From Branchiostoma floridae (lineage: Eukaryota; Chordata; Leptocardii; Amphioxiformes; Branchiostomatidae), in contig NW_023365813.1 of NCBI RefSeq assembly GCF_000003815.2, positions 1-37,974 on the forward strand: a stretch of DNA of 37,974 nucleotides, in the 5' to 3' direction. This document shows, piece by piece, positions 22,489 to 34,300 of this stretch. The translations under genes and the position numbers were made by a program. Position 1 is the first letter of the stretch; the number at the start of each line of letters is the position of its first letter. A model generated the notes under the pieces. The model searched no databases. It worked only from the letters and a program-made list of their open reading frames with translations, and was not told where the DNA came from.

Positions 22489-23571
22489 GTGCATAGCCAA
22501 TTAGATACTTTGCCTCCCAGTGTTTGGGCTGATGGAATAAAACTAAATCCCAATCTCTGTGTGCAGTAGTATGGTGCTTGTAATGCAAAGTAATTCTTGT
22601 CGCGTGCTCATGATTTCAGAAATCAGTAATTTCATCGATCGATCTTTCTCAGTCAGTAGAATGCTAACCTTGCTGTTGATTGCTGTCAGTCCCATAATGA
22701 TTTGCTCATGAAAGTCAACCTAAGTCAATAGCTGACTAGAATTTGAATTGAACTTTCAAGAAACAAATCCTGTATGTAAGTCAGGAGTCAAGACGATGGG
22801 CCTAACGTGTTCTCAGACATGCTTTTCAAATAAAGGTCATTGGGGTTGCTCTTTCCGTCTGCTTCTTGACGTAGGTAGTCTAACATATACAGACCGCTAT
22901 AATGATGGAAAATGCATTAGGTAACTGAATTTCCAAAACCACAACGCCCTGCACGAGCACGTCACCGGCACGTAAGTGTATTGGCGTATGACTAAAATAC
23001 CGAGGTTAGGATACCAGGCTGTAGACTGACGTTCTGGGTATGTGTTCCCTGCACGTCACACTGAGGGCCGTTATGTGTTATTACGACAAACTTGTCCATT
23101 TCGCGTGTTAGTGTCCTGACAAATGCATCAGGTCCTCAGGTAATGGCTCATCCTCACAGACTTTTCAAAATGTGTCGGACGACCATAACTGACGCACAAC
23201 CGTCTGTTTCACCACATGTACGATTCAGTAGTTCCAGTGGAAATGTCCTGTGAAAGCTGCACATCGCCCCCGCACTAATGGACATGAAAAGGATCAGTAT
23301 GATTTTAAAGTAATGTTCACATTTACAATGGGCGCTGTGTGCCATAAAAACGGCCGTTGGTTTCCAGTGAAGATTAAAGCTGGATACACCATCTTAAAGA
23401 AATATTAGATATTTCAGGCTATTTCTTCTTATGGAACACCCACTATCCGGTAGATAATAAGAATATATATACAATGTTAAAGAGAAGACTGACTGCATAT
23501 GTGTATATTCAAACGTTCCTCCATGAATTCTCTGTAGATAATGCCAAGTTAAAATTTTACTTTTAAGTGTC

Positions 23572-24111
23572 AAATCCAAATACTCGATGGAAACGTACCT
23601 GACTCATAACGAGTTTGATGAAAGATCCGCCATATGTAAAATAAGAATTACTGCGCACCCATTAGAAATAGAAAGGGGTCGTTATAAAAAGCTATAGGTA
23701 CACGATAGATTATGTAAATATTGCCCAATGAAAGCACTGGAAAATGAAACGCACTTCATTAGTCAGTGCCCTCACTACGAGGCCGAAAGAACCAGATTAT
23801 ATCAAAATGTTGCCTCAATTTCACCGAGCTTTATCCATTTAGGAGATCAGCAACAGACTACATCTTTACTCAAATCACAAAATCCACTTATTTTGCAGAA
23901 AGTAGGACAATTCATTAACCACTGCCTTCAAAGAAGAAGTCAAACCCTACTAAATGACTCTACTCTTATTTCGAGACTGTATGTGCAATTAGCCTTCGGG
24001 CATGATTTTGCAAATAAACCCTTTATTATTATGGAACGACACTGCCTACCCGAAACAGCCCAGATACTACCGTTTCTATTAGTCTTGCCAGTTCTAGTGC
24101 TGACTGATTAG
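23572..24111 (+). pseudogene. LINE-type reverse transcriptase C-terminal fragment (zinc-knuckle region)
   Basis: The frame reads KYSMETYLTHNEFDERSAIC, then IRITAHPLEIERGRY, then an in-frame TAG at 23695, then RLCKYCPMKALENETHFISQ, CPHYEAERTRLY and a helical tail ending at 24111. The order (R-I-x-x-H-x-L-x-IE-x-GRY, C-x2-C, E-x-E-x-HF-x4-C-x2-Y-x2-R) is typical of the region after the reverse transcriptase domain in non-LTR retrotransposon ORF2 proteins. The internal stop and the missing upstream domains mark a 5'-truncated, inactive copy. It is not a host gene. Confidence 0.7.
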
Positions 24112-24179
24112 AGACTGAACGTTAAAACGGTAATTCGTTGAGAACCTGTGTCCTACCGTGTCTTACCGTGGTGCAAAGT

Positions 24180-24194
24180 TTTGGCTTTTGGTGA
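24180..24194 (+). pseudogene. 15-bp scar of gene A exon 13 at the duplication junction
   Basis: tttggcttttggtga repeats the last four codons and the stop codon of gene A (14593-14607). Homology is lost immediately to the left and continues to the right into the A-B type spacer. It marks the left breakpoint of the duplicated segment. Confidence 0.85.
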
Positions 24195-25360
24195 ATAGAA
24201 CGATACTGAACGTAGTTGCTCTCATATCGCTTGACTAGTATACTTTACACCCCTATTTCACCAGGGCAGCGTGTTTTTTTGTGTCCTGTCAGTCATATTT
24301 CTAGAGTGATATTCGAAGTATGTAGTTAAGGATTACACAAAACCAATTGAGGGCGCAGCGAGTTCACAGTGCGATTAGAGTATAGTGGGATTTAGTTTTG
24401 CCATCTTCTGTAGTGGGTAGTGAAAATGTGGTATGGGATGCATATCTCGTTTTGGGCCATCCAAATACAATGTATAACTGTATTGTTGCAGAAAACTGAC
24501 AGCATAGATTGATTTACTTCAATCTTAATCTCACCAACCTCGCTTAAGGTACTTTGGACCACGCTGGTAGAAATTAAGTGCGTAAATTGCGGGGCCCGGG
24601 ATTGTCATCTTTTTGTATGCGCTGTATTTTCAGAATTTTGCATTAAAACTTTCTTGTTCTTGTTTTCCTGAATAGTGACTCCAGAATTGAGTCATTTTTA
24701 CATTGCTGTCATTTGTTGTTAAAGCTGTTCCGATGATAACCATATAAACTTAGATGCCACTTTACTCATCTTATTCAATGTGGAGGTGTTTCTTTATCCT
24801 TTACCTCATCACCCACACCCGCATTCGATATGTGTCAAACTGAGAGTACCGCCACGAGTCTTTACCAGATTAAAAAAAAATTAAGGAGGGGGCGACACAG
24901 TACAAAGTTGAAGGCCAGATGAATTTGTATCAAAACGGCAAACTTGCCGATCGCGGAACATTTTTGAAAGATGAAGGAAATACTCCCCTCCCATTTCGAC
25001 TTAAGAATTGATGTTCACTCCAATAAATTCTTCTTAAAACGTCTCCCCTGACAACAAGATTACGAACAGAATAAACATTTTTACCCCCGTGTCAGCTGAA
25101 GTGTGCCCAGAGGTCAGCCTTGTTGACAGTAACTATGGAGGTGGTTCTATCGTCATAAAAGCAGTTACGACGCTTTACCAACAATCGGTTACCAGTTAAC
25201 TTGAACCCTCCTGATGGCACACAATACGGGCCAAGATAACTGTGTTCAACGATAAGTAACTCAATGATTGGACTCCAATCGATGTAATCTTATTTAACTA
25301 TCGGGTGCCAAATCTCAGTGGCCTCAGTGGGTGGACATAGATATCTCTGCTACTAAAGAG
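24195..25360. other. Gene B-gene C spacer and presumed gene C promoter
   Basis: This is a diverged copy of 14608-15800 with several indels: a T-rich insertion near 24690, and the 15285-15310 region changed. The final 100 bp before the gene C start are nearly identical to the gene B counterpart. No coding exon is supported. Confidence 0.65.
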
Positions 25361-28300
25361 ATGAAGCCGTGTTTGGTACTTTTAGTCGCGCTAAGTCTTC
25401 AGGCAGCTGTGGCAGAATGGTCGTACCAGACGTCCTGGTATGAAAAGGCACGTCAGGACAAAGTTGCCCGCGGAACTGTTTGGCCCCAGCCGAGGTCCAT
25501 AGATACCACGTCCGTAAGATACTACCTCGACCCTCGTAACTTCAGGCTTGAGGCGGACTCTAGCTCTGCTGCAGTGAGTGATCCCGAGTGCAAGGAAGTT
25601 GTGGATCATGCCTTGAGTAGGTATGTACGCGTACCTTATCGTTTATGATATTTGTTATGTCAATTATCCATCAACATTAATCATTACCATTACGTAAACA
25701 CCAATGACACTGTGTACTCGGTGTATCAGAAAGCCTCTGGCTTGACACATCCAACTAATTGCACAACGGCTTATCAAAGCAAGTAGAATGTAGTCTAGAA
25801 TCATATAAAACTATTAGTGCAAAGGCTTGCTATGGTTATTAAAAGAGATGAAGGCACCACGTTTCGTGAAATAACGCTAATGCTCCCCTTAAAAAAGGGA
25901 TATCTTAAGAAACTGACAATGCCTGTAGGTATGGTGAGTTGCTGTTCTGGATCCCTGAAGAAGACAGGGCCGGTGTGGACGGAGACGAGACTCTGGACAA
26001 GCTGGTGCTGACCGTCACAAGCGGCTGCACCAGATATCCTAGTCTGGAGTCGGACGAGTCATGTACGTACCTGGCAGGGTGTTACGATGTGGTGGTGGCC
26101 ATATGTGGTCTAACGTTATATGTGTCTGGGATGTAAGACAGATACATGAGTTCGTTATTTCATTTGATCTGGTCGGTCATTTTAATTGGGGTAACGTTAT
26201 TAGCTCGTTCAACTGTACATCCATTCAACACTAGGCCAGAAGACGGGGAGATGGCTGGCCCCACTTAAATAAGAGGTTTATTGATCATCCATAGACAAAT
26301 ATGTCTAGTCAATATGCACTTACACATGGCACATCCAAACGCGACTTGCATCATGTTGTTGTCAAAGTATCAATGCTGACAATGATAATCTGAATCTTTG
26401 AGTAGAAAACAATTTGTCACTCTTGACAAATGCTTTTCCTTTTCTTCTCCGTTATTTGCTATGTTTTATTGATCATTTACCTCAGACTCGATTTTGGTAA
26501 GTTCTGACGGAGCAACGCTTCGGGCCCAAACCGCATGGGGCGCTCTCAGGGGGCTGGAAACATTCAGCCAACTGATATACGGAGAGAACGGCAAGGTAAT
26601 AACAAACATTATGTTCATACTTAACCAACGCCAATAATGCATGCATGAATGAAAGTCCTTCATTGTCATGAAAGTCCCTCAGAAAATCTAGGCAGGATCC
26701 CAGAGCCAGAACTGCATCACACACTACGATGGGGATATCTACAGGACCGGATAACTCAACACTTATGCATTATGGTGTACAAGTACTTAACGTTACATGG
26801 ATTAGCAATTACATTGATTTCGAAGTTATTCATTTTCTGTTCTGTTCTATTAATACTATTATTGTTTTGATGAGCTTCTGTAATTGATGTAATAATGACG
26901 TTGAGTTGGTATTGTTTAATTTATGTTGAGTTAATCGCAGGCAAGTTAATTCCCTTATGTCCTTTTTGTACCGAACAGCATGTTGTCAACGGGACGAGTA
27001 TCAGTGATTCTCCCAGGTTTCCACACAGAGGCATCATGATAGACACAGCCAGGCACTACCTCCCTCTGCCGTTTATTCTGCACCACCTGGTACGTAGTGT
27101 TATCCTAGAACATCATGTACATACACGGGACTTCCGGCAATCAGCCTGACTGGTGGTTTGTTTGTATCAACAAGTAATCAGTAGCAAAGTAAACACCTTT
27201 TAAGATTTTAACCCTTGATCTGCATGGTACCTCAGTTTCAATGTGTTATCAGGCTTGTTGTCTTCTAGTTGCAGTAGAATTCATCACAGTTTTTGTCGGA
27301 TGGTTCTATGTGTCAGTGTGATTTCAGGAATCACTTGCCAGAAGACCAGAATGGCACTAAAAACCAATTTCAATGCACAAAAATTTACATGGGTTATATT
27401 ACTTGAATAGAATTAATACTTAAAATAGTACTTGTAAGTACGTTACGCCCTATTTCTGACATGCAGGACGCCATGGCTTACAACAAGATGAATGTGCTCC
27501 ACTGGCACATTGTGGACGATCAGGCCTTTCCCTTCCAAAGTACCACTTTTCCAGATCTCAGCGGAAAGGTAACAACACACACGTTTTATGATTCTTTTTA
27601 TCCCTGCATCTGTTAAAATAGACAGGATCTACATATGTGTGCACGCTTAAAATGCTGATACCTGTGTATAAATGCCAATTACTCGACGTTTCATCGCCAC
27701 ATCAGAACGCTTTAAATACTCGATCTTCGAATTCTTTAACCTCCTGTACGTTTTCCTGTTATCGAGCTAGTCATATCATCCGGAGGGACAGGACATGAGC
27801 CTGCTTAACTTTTCCAGCTTTTCGCACATTGTTATATTTCTGTTAAAAATGAATGTTCTTGTATTTAATTTTCATATTGTGTTTAAGTGCCTTAAATTTG
27901 CATTTATGTTAAGTGGCCGCGTCAACACAAATTTTGTAAACTTGAGTGCGCCATCACTCTTTCGTTTGTTCATGATTTCAATAAAAAACAAGAGTTCGTA
28001 GACCTCAGACCTGCATGAAATGTATTGGGTGTCTGTAGACCTATTGTGTATTTTTTTCCTTTTTGTCTGCGGTACGTGGTTGGAAAAGTAAGTTTTTTAC
28101 CGTGTTGGTTGTGCACCATGCAAAAGTCTGAAATTCCATTTTCTGAATTTGTAAGTATGGTCATGGATGAATATTACTTATTTTGAATTTCTTAAGTACA
28201 TAACCAACCACAGTACCTTGAAGTTGTTGAGACAACTTTTTGCTATTTTTTTTTCTCAGATGGCCCATGCGGTTATTCTGTCACATGATATATTCAGTAC

Positions 28301-31300
28301 TGATATCTTCCTATTTCAATGTGCTGACCTGATGCAGCTGCTAAGTCTCCTTGGTGTGTGTTCTTCCAATGACATTCATTAAAGATTTATTTCTGGAGTG
28401 ATATATCACTTGACATTGGAAGGTTATTTGCATAATTTGAGCAATGGTACTTTTACAGTAGTTCCATAGACAATATGAATAGTGGTAGCCCCCATGCAAC
28501 AGCAACAGTTAGTCCCCAGGGTGGTATCATATTTTCATTCAATCTGACCAACCCAACCCACCCGCGGGAAAGTCTAACCGTAAAGATCGCAGTTTTTTTT
28601 AGCTGCACGCTGTCATATTGAACAAACTTTCATAAGAAATACAAGTCCCTGACTACGTTGTTGTTTCGCTGACACCTCCGGTAACTTTGACCACAATGTT
28701 TTTGATAAAAAAGGACTTTAAAACCCATTCAAAGCGAACTGTTTGATAGAAGATCCCTTTCTTTCAGTGATGACCTGCTAAGTCATGGCTACGCACTGAA
28801 ATAATCGCCTAAACCCTGACTCCCGCTGTCGGGAGCCCGACGGGTTCTCTTTATACGCAGTTTGAAGTTGTCGGGGACTCCCGCTGAGCCTATGGGCATA
28901 CACACGGAGTGGACGGGAGAAAATTTGAAGACAACGGGACTACAACGACGGGAACTCTCTTTACACGGGGCTCCCGCTCTCACCAGTCCCGCTCTCGCCA
29001 GTCCCGCTCTCGCAAAAACCGTAATGTAAAGTGGGCCTAAATATCTTGTAGTATCTAAGCCAAATTTAACAGCAGAATTTAATAATCAAAATGTCCTTGT
29101 CAATCCCATTTATAGATGGCAAGCTGCTGGCAATGGAAATTTTGAAAACTTCAGAAAGCTGTTGTAGCCAGAGCGAACACCCAGCAAACATCCCCCAAAA
29201 CCAATGAGCAGTTGCTTAGAAGGGGAAAACAATTTCATCATATATTTGCAGTGACAAAATGCACCAGACGATACTTAACAAAGCCTCCACCACTTAACCC
29301 TGCCTGTACTATTATAGATTTAAAAGCAGGCCCAAAAACCAAGTGAATATGACTTGCCCAAAATTACCTGCATACAGTATGGAAATGGCATCACCTAAGA
29401 AACAACAAGAAACACAGGAAAAATCATACCCATATCTTTCTCCTATGCTCATGGTCTATACATTTCTCGTCCACTTTAGAAAGTTGTATCTTCTTCTGTT
29501 TAACCATGATTGCCAAACAGGGTAAAGGAACTTGTACCTGAACTCATGAAAACTCTGAGTACTATAAAGCTCTCAAAACACCAAAAAAACTAAGAAGCAA
29601 ACTCAAACAAGAAAGGCCGACATTTGCTTGAGAGCAAATACAGCATATTTCAGCCATCTGCCTCCCCATGCAACAGTAGACAGTTCTAAAATCACCCATG
29701 TGTGAAAACGGAACACTTCTGCTTAAAAATCAATTTTACTAAGCACAGTTTAGTCCCAAAAGGAATCTTAAAAAAATTACCCCGTGCAAGGATGGACTCT
29801 TTCAGTGCACCCCATTGGAGTTTGCACAATAGACCAGTCCAGATATACTCCCGCTGAAAACATTGCCTTTGAATAAGAAACCCAGTCCAAAATTCCCCTG
29901 TGCATGAAAATGTAAAATAGACCAGTCTAAAAACACCTCTGCTAAAAATGGAAGTTGGAATCATCACCCATCCAAAACTGAATTTGAAAAAATCCCCCTC
30001 CGTCCAAGAATGGACACTTACTGTTACCTCTATATAAAGTGGACCAGTGCAAAGAAAATACATCCTCTAAAATAGACCTTTGACATAATCATGCAAGTCC
30101 AGAAATGATTCTTTTTGTACAAATGCCCCCTCCGTGCAAGAATGGACTATTCCAGCACATCCCATGTAAAATTGCAAAATAGACCAGTCCAAAAATACTC
30201 CCATTGAAAGACTTTACATAATCACTAGTTCAAAGATGAATTTGAAAAAAAATTAACCCCTCCGTGCAGGAATGGACTCTTCCAGATAACAACAGGATCG
30301 CTGATTGGCTGCCGTAACTTTCTCATAATATTGAATCAGCCTACAGGAATGGTTGCCAAATAAGTTTTTAATTAAGTTATATAGACATGTGCACGTGCAG
30401 TCTGCAGGTGGGGGGTCAACGACCTTGAGGTCATTGACCTCTCTGGCCATTGAAAAATGACCAAAAAATCCCCAAATATATCATTTAAATTATACATGGG
30501 TCATTTGAATAAATACCTAGAGCACCCCTTTATCAAATTTCAGGTCATTTGGTTGTGAAACGGGGGTACATGAGCCAAAAATGTCATATTTTTGTCAAAA
30601 AATTGCCAAAAATCGCAAAATTAAGCATTTTGTTGTACGGTATGCCCAAATTGTTGTTGAATCAATGTGCACATATGTAGAGGGCACTCCTATACGAAAT
30701 TTTAGGTCATTTGGTTGTGAAACGGGGGTACAGGAGCCAAAAATGTCCCTTTTTTTAAAAAAAAATGGCCAAAAATCACAAAATTAAGCATTTTCTTGTA
30801 CCATATGCCAAAACTGTTATTGAATCTATGTGGGCATGTGATCAAAGCATCTCTGTACCAAATTTTAGGTCATTCGGCTGTAATACCAGGGTACAGGGAG
30901 CCAAAATATACATAAAATTACCCAAAACCTCAATAAAATCACTTTAAAGGCAGATATGACAAAAACGAAAAAAACGTCTGGGGGTATTGGCCCACTCTAC
31001 CCTTGTACCGAATTTCAGGTCATTTGGAAACATTACGAATACAATATATTAACAGATGATGGTTACACATGTAAACTAAAAGACCTATCAATCAACCCAA
31101 ACCCAACCATCACCTGTTTTCACAACCAAGCAGATATTGGTGGGGACGCCTGAACCACACAAAACAGGGTCAACCTACAGCATCAAGTTCAAACAGAAGG
31201 AGATACAAATTCAAACCTGACCACCAGGACACCAGCGCCAACTCATGTACCTAATAGCAGCACAATTGCGTTCTGGAGATACAGCGCACGCGCCATGCCA

Positions 31301-34300
31301 GCACAAAAGGTAACCTGCAGTGTCAAGTTCAAACACCAAGAGCGGCAAAATCAAAATTGAGAATTAGGCAACCACCACCAACACATGTGCCAAATATCAT
31401 CGCGCTCGCACCATCGGTTCAGAAGATATAACACCGGAAAACCCCTTTCCGGACACAAAATTCGACCTGCCGTGTCAAGTTCAAACACGACCCAAAATCA
31501 ATCCTTAGCAACAGGCAACAACCCCCACACATGCACCAAAAATCGTTGCAATCGCGCGTATCGTTCAGGACATACAGCGCCAAAAATGCCCAAAAAACAC
31601 AAAAAAATGAAACCTGCAATGTCAAGTTCAAACACCAAGAGCGGCAAAATCAAAATTGAGAATTAGGCCACCACCCCCAACCCATGTACCAAAAATCATC
31701 GTGCTCGCACTATCCGTTCTCAAGATACAGCGCCGTAAAGCCCCAGCTTCCACACATTCCCACGCTACTGAAAACTAAACCTGCATTACATACAGGCAAA
31801 GAAGCCGTGGGAGACAAGTATCAGTACTGAGTATATGTCGCTGGATAACGACCCATAGCCGGAAAGGCAAAATTTGCAATTGATAAATCAGCATCCCCAC
31901 TTGTGTTCACACTCATTAACGCTGTGCCTATGTTAACCAGGGTGCATACACTAGGAAGCACGTCTACACACCAGATGACGTCAGCCAAGTCATTGAGTTT
32001 GCGCGCCTGCGCGGAATCAGGGTCATCCCAGAATTTGATTCCCCTGGTCACATGATGTCTTGGGGTCAAGGTCATCCGGAAATTCTGACCAGGTCAGTTG
32101 ACCATGTTTTTTCTAAGCTTATGAAGGTCTATCATTCTATGATGACTATCGTTTTGCTTTGGCTCAAACGGTACAAATTTTGTTCTAAAGGTCAGTCATG
32201 TAATATTTACAGGAACATGAAACAATGAATTCTTAATTACTGAACACATGGATTCAGGTCTTTAAATTTTCAATCTTAGTTATGAAGCATACAGGGACAT
32301 GACCGTGATATTGCCTTAAGTAAACACTTAGCCACTCTGGCTCATAAGTTGCAGAATGTCTATGGCGTCCTCCGCCTCTGTTTAGATATGGTTGTTAAGC
32401 CTTGATGTAGATGGATGCTTTAATTCCTGTTCATAAAAGTCTAATTCTGTGTCCAGGATTTCCACTTTGTCCAATGTGACCGAGTATCCAGGTGACACAC
32501 AACCAGGTGGTACACAACACCACTCACTCTCTCACTCACTCACTCCGACGAGTTCGCTCGGAATCTCCACAACACCAACTCTGTATGATAAACGGAAAGA
32601 AGTATAATTATCATATAGCCAGACGCCGCGGACCAATCAGAAGGCCCCCACTGGGGGAAAGGGTATCGGATGTAGCCATATTCGAGCAGGGATATTTGCG
32701 TATTTGTAACAAATGCTAGCGAATGCAAACGGATTCGAGTTGGATCCCTAAAATATCCGAAATTTTGATTTTTGGGATCAGGTGTGACAGCGATCACTAG
32801 CGTTTTCGCCCCCCTTTAGCGTTTTCGCCCCCCCCCCCCAAGAGCAGCTGGTTACTACATATTACAGGTGCGCTACCTGGTACTATACTGCACCTGGGGA
32901 GTAACGTATCTGGTGTGTTACATGGTACCTATATGGCACCTTATTACCGTACCGTAAGATGTCATACTCGAAAGTCGGTACTATATTGTTCGGTGCAAAC
33001 ATAACATTGAAATGAAAAAGACAATTTTTGCAGCTGAGGTGGCATAAAAACAGTGCTACTGCGAACGTATAAATCAACACCGTCTATGGTACGGAATACG
33101 TCAGCTATATGTTTTCAATTTGTCACAGTGTTTTCTTTCTTGTGCTGGAAACATTTCCAAAGCACTAACTAAAACACACGTGAATAATAGTTTCTCATTA
33201 TAAACACTATCTACGCGCAAGTTGATATAGCTGTTGCTAAATGCTACACAAACACTGGTAAAGTACCAGTCTTAAGAAACACGGGTAAATGCATCAGTTC
33301 CTAAATACTAGAAAAAACAGTCATTTTGGAGGTGAAGATACCCCTTGGCCAGGTGCATATACCAAAATGTGCGTTATTCTAATTAATACCTAATATTTGC
33401 ATAATCAATAAAGACATTACATAGTTCTTTTGTGGTCACTTCATGGTAGAGACTTCATATTGGAGATATATAGGTTGCTTGAGGACAGTTGAATACAATA
33501 AAATACATCTTACGTCAAGACTCAGGTATATGCAATAATGGGAATACAAGGGACCCAACCCTCCTTGTCTGAAACAACTTCAACTATCTTATTACCATGT
33601 AATTACGTTAATATTGATACTATGAATAGAGTTATGCATCAAACTCGTGTACTTATATCATTCTGAAACTGCATTTTGTGATTTATACCAATCAACTTCT
33701 AAAATGTCATGTAAACCCGTTTTTTTGGGGGGGGGGGCGAAATCGCTAAAGGGGGGCGAGGTAGGGGGGCGAGATCACTAGCCGGGGAGGGCGAGATCGC
33801 TAGTGATTTCGCCCCGGGGGGGCGAGATCGCTAGTGATTTCGCCCCCGGGGGGGCGAGATCACGGGGGGGCGAGATCGCTGTCACACCTGAATGAAAAGA
33901 CTCAAACATATCCCAAAATGGGATTTTCCACGGATGCGAAGTCGTTTTTTTTTAGGGATTTCTTTGAATACCTGGAATGATCGGATCGCAAAGAATTCCC
34001 AAACGGTATTTCCCTCGGATGCGAAGTCGTTTTTCAAAGGATTTCTTCGAATACCTGGAATGAACGGGTCCCAAAACGGCCTTTGCCGCGGATGCGAAGT
34101 CGTTTTTATAGGATTTTCCTCGTATATTTGTCATGGTCGGATCCTAAGAAATCCCAATGCGGCATTTGCCGCGGATGCGAAGTCGTTTTTTAGGGATTTC
34201 TTCGTATGATCAGATCATAAAGAATCCAAAACGGGATTTTCTGCAGATACAAAGTCACTTTAATGAATTTTCCGCACATTTGACAAATCACAATATCATG

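Larger units (their letters stand above)
14593..24179 (+). repeat. Segmental duplication unit (parent of the copy starting at 24180)
   Basis: Sequence from 14593 onward matches sequence from 24180 onward at an offset of 9587 at the start of the homology: the end of gene A exon 13, the A-B intergenic spacer and gene B match the B-C spacer and gene C. The unit therefore runs from inside gene A's last exon to the junction at 24179. It contains all of gene B and its 1.75-kb downstream flank. Similarity is high in exons and lower, with indels, in introns and spacer. The second copy continues beyond the window. Confidence 0.85.
22433..24179. other. Gene B downstream flank up to the duplication junction
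   Basis: Apart from the gene B poly(A) signals and the LINE fragment at 23572-24111, I see no gene here. This segment has no counterpart between genes A and B. If the duplication model is right, a copy should lie downstream of gene C, outside the window. Confidence 0.6.
27985..31795. mobile_element. About 3.8 kb repeat-rich insertion in gene C intron 5
   Basis: Gene B intron 5 and gene C intron 5 align up to about 27985 and again from about 31795 ('gggagacaagtatc'); the sequence between is absent from gene B. Both borders lie next to similar A-rich words (aataaaaaac on the left, gcaaagaag on the right), so a short target duplication is possible. The insertion holds stacked tandem arrays and the dispersed 'acaagagttcg' repeat at its left end. 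No long open frame is present. The mechanism is not resolved; a non-autonomous element carrying minisatellites, such as a Helitron-type element, is one option. Confidence 0.6.

Noticed and set aside
32779-33890. Assignment of the nested element to the hAT superfamily
   Set aside because: The CAG start fits loosely but the 8-bp flanks do not match, so no family is given.
33892-34209. 105-codon plus-strand frame with repeated RMRSRFF-like words
   Set aside because: It follows the 72-85 bp tandem repeat; there is no start context, domain or composition signal.
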